Source of the DNA: CAZHFW01 sp964531675 | GTDB lineage: Bacteria > Planctomycetota > Phycisphaerae > Phycisphaerales > UBA1924 | Assembly (NCBI GenBank): GCA_964531675.1 | Contig: CAZHFW010000032.1 | Coordinates: forward strand, 1 to 41,288 | DNA: 41,288 nucleotides | Direction: 5' to 3' | In this document: positions 41,098-41,288 of the stretch, one piece after another | Numbering within the stretch: the first letter of the stretch is position 1 | Layout of the letters: each line of letters starts with the position of its first letter | The notes under the pieces: model-generated | What the model saw: only the letters and a program-made list of their open reading frames with translations | Database searches by the model: none | What the model was told of the DNA's origin: nothing | Program-made: the position numbers and the translations under genes

Positions 41098-41288
41098 CGC
41101 CCGGGCTGCCGATCGAAACCCCCGTGAATCTGGCCACTTTCGACGCACCCCGCGTTCGCTTGCACACGGGCTTGCACAAGGCCGCGCATGATGGGGAATT
41201 CTCGCCCCCGCGCCCGCCCCGCCACGTTCGCCCACGGGCGGCCCGGCCCGGCGCTGGCCCCGATCCCCGGGCGTCGCCAACCGGCGGG
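41098..41288. other. Window end beyond the tRNA remnant, no gene seen
   Basis: No recognisable gene or tRNA 5' half is present in these 191 bp. If the remnant is an attachment site, this is the first part of the inserted element. Confidence 0.5.

Noticed and set aside
40606..41191. Open frames of 110-160 codons at the window end on both strands
   Set aside because: They run through the terminator hairpin and tRNA remnant and have no recognisable domain or ribosome-binding site.
41056..41288. Intact or intron-split tRNA-Gly
   Set aside because: No D arm or GCGGGCG 5' acceptor strand appears upstream within the window, and an intron would normally lie after the anticodon, whereas here the break is before it. 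A long intron extending past the window cannot be fully excluded.

Overview
This is a high-GC bacterial chromosome segment, most likely from a planctomycete of the class Phycisphaerae. The clearest lineage hint is a secreted protein (34769-35419) that ends in a Pro-Ala-Pro-Gly, hydrophobic, poly-Arg sorting tail of the kind common in that group. A fused CcoN-CcoO oxidase subunit, 2-oxoacid:ferredoxin oxidoreductases beside oxidative TCA genes and interspersed palindromes agree with this. The assignment is an inference from gene content.

Layout. (1) 1-2.9 kb: a lipoprotein alpha-carbonic anhydrase preceded by two copies of a perfect palindrome, then a cysE-cysK cysteine synthesis pair. (2) 2.9-5.4 kb, minus strand: a rhodanese and an AhpD-like protein, then dps overlapping an ECF sigma factor with a C-terminal zinc-finger-like tail. 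Two copies of a composite hairpin plus 15-bp-repeat element sit directly after two of the stop codons. (3) 5.5-9.9 kb: a two-gene RND efflux operon. (4) 9.9-18.4 kb, minus strand: a complete cbb3 cytochrome oxidase operon, ccoNO-ccoQ-ccoP-ccoG-ccoH-(SafE-like)-ccoI-ccoS. A Rrf2-type Fe-S regulator is divergent from it, and the shared intergenic region holds two promoters and a perfect inverted repeat. (5) 19.2-22.5 kb: a homoaconitase-like aconitase and an isocitrate dehydrogenase, closed by a strong terminator. (6) 22.6-34.4 kb, minus strand: a ten-gene run, pntA-pntB-porC-porA-porB-two GltD-like flavoproteins with ferredoxin domains-korA-korB-korC, mostly with 4-bp overlaps. (7) 34.7-36.9 kb: the sorted secreted protein, a small membrane protein and a VIT1-family transporter. 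(8) 37.1-40.7 kb: an AAA ATPase and a subtilisin-like protease forming an IetAS-type two-gene system. (9) 40.7-41.3 kb: no gene, but a terminator and the 3' half of a tRNA-Gly, which looks like an integration-site scar.

How the genes fit together. Aconitase and isocitrate dehydrogenase supply 2-oxoglutarate. The Kor enzyme decarboxylates it to succinyl-CoA and Por does the same for pyruvate, both onto ferredoxin. The two flavoproteins probably pass electrons between ferredoxin and NAD(P), and the proton-translocating transhydrogenase PntAB links the NADH and NADPH pools. The cbb3 oxidase, with its copper-loading and maturation genes, is the high-affinity terminal oxidase, probably sensed through the adjacent Fe-S regulator.

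The IetAS pair differs from its surroundings: the excess of G on the + strand that runs from about 1.1 to 36 kb, whatever the gene direction, fades there. This fits an accessory region. The least described items are the pnt-por-kor operon with its duplicated flavoprotein/ferredoxin fusions, the palindrome and repeat elements, the single-haem CcoP, and the IetAS locus next to a tRNA-Gly integration scar.
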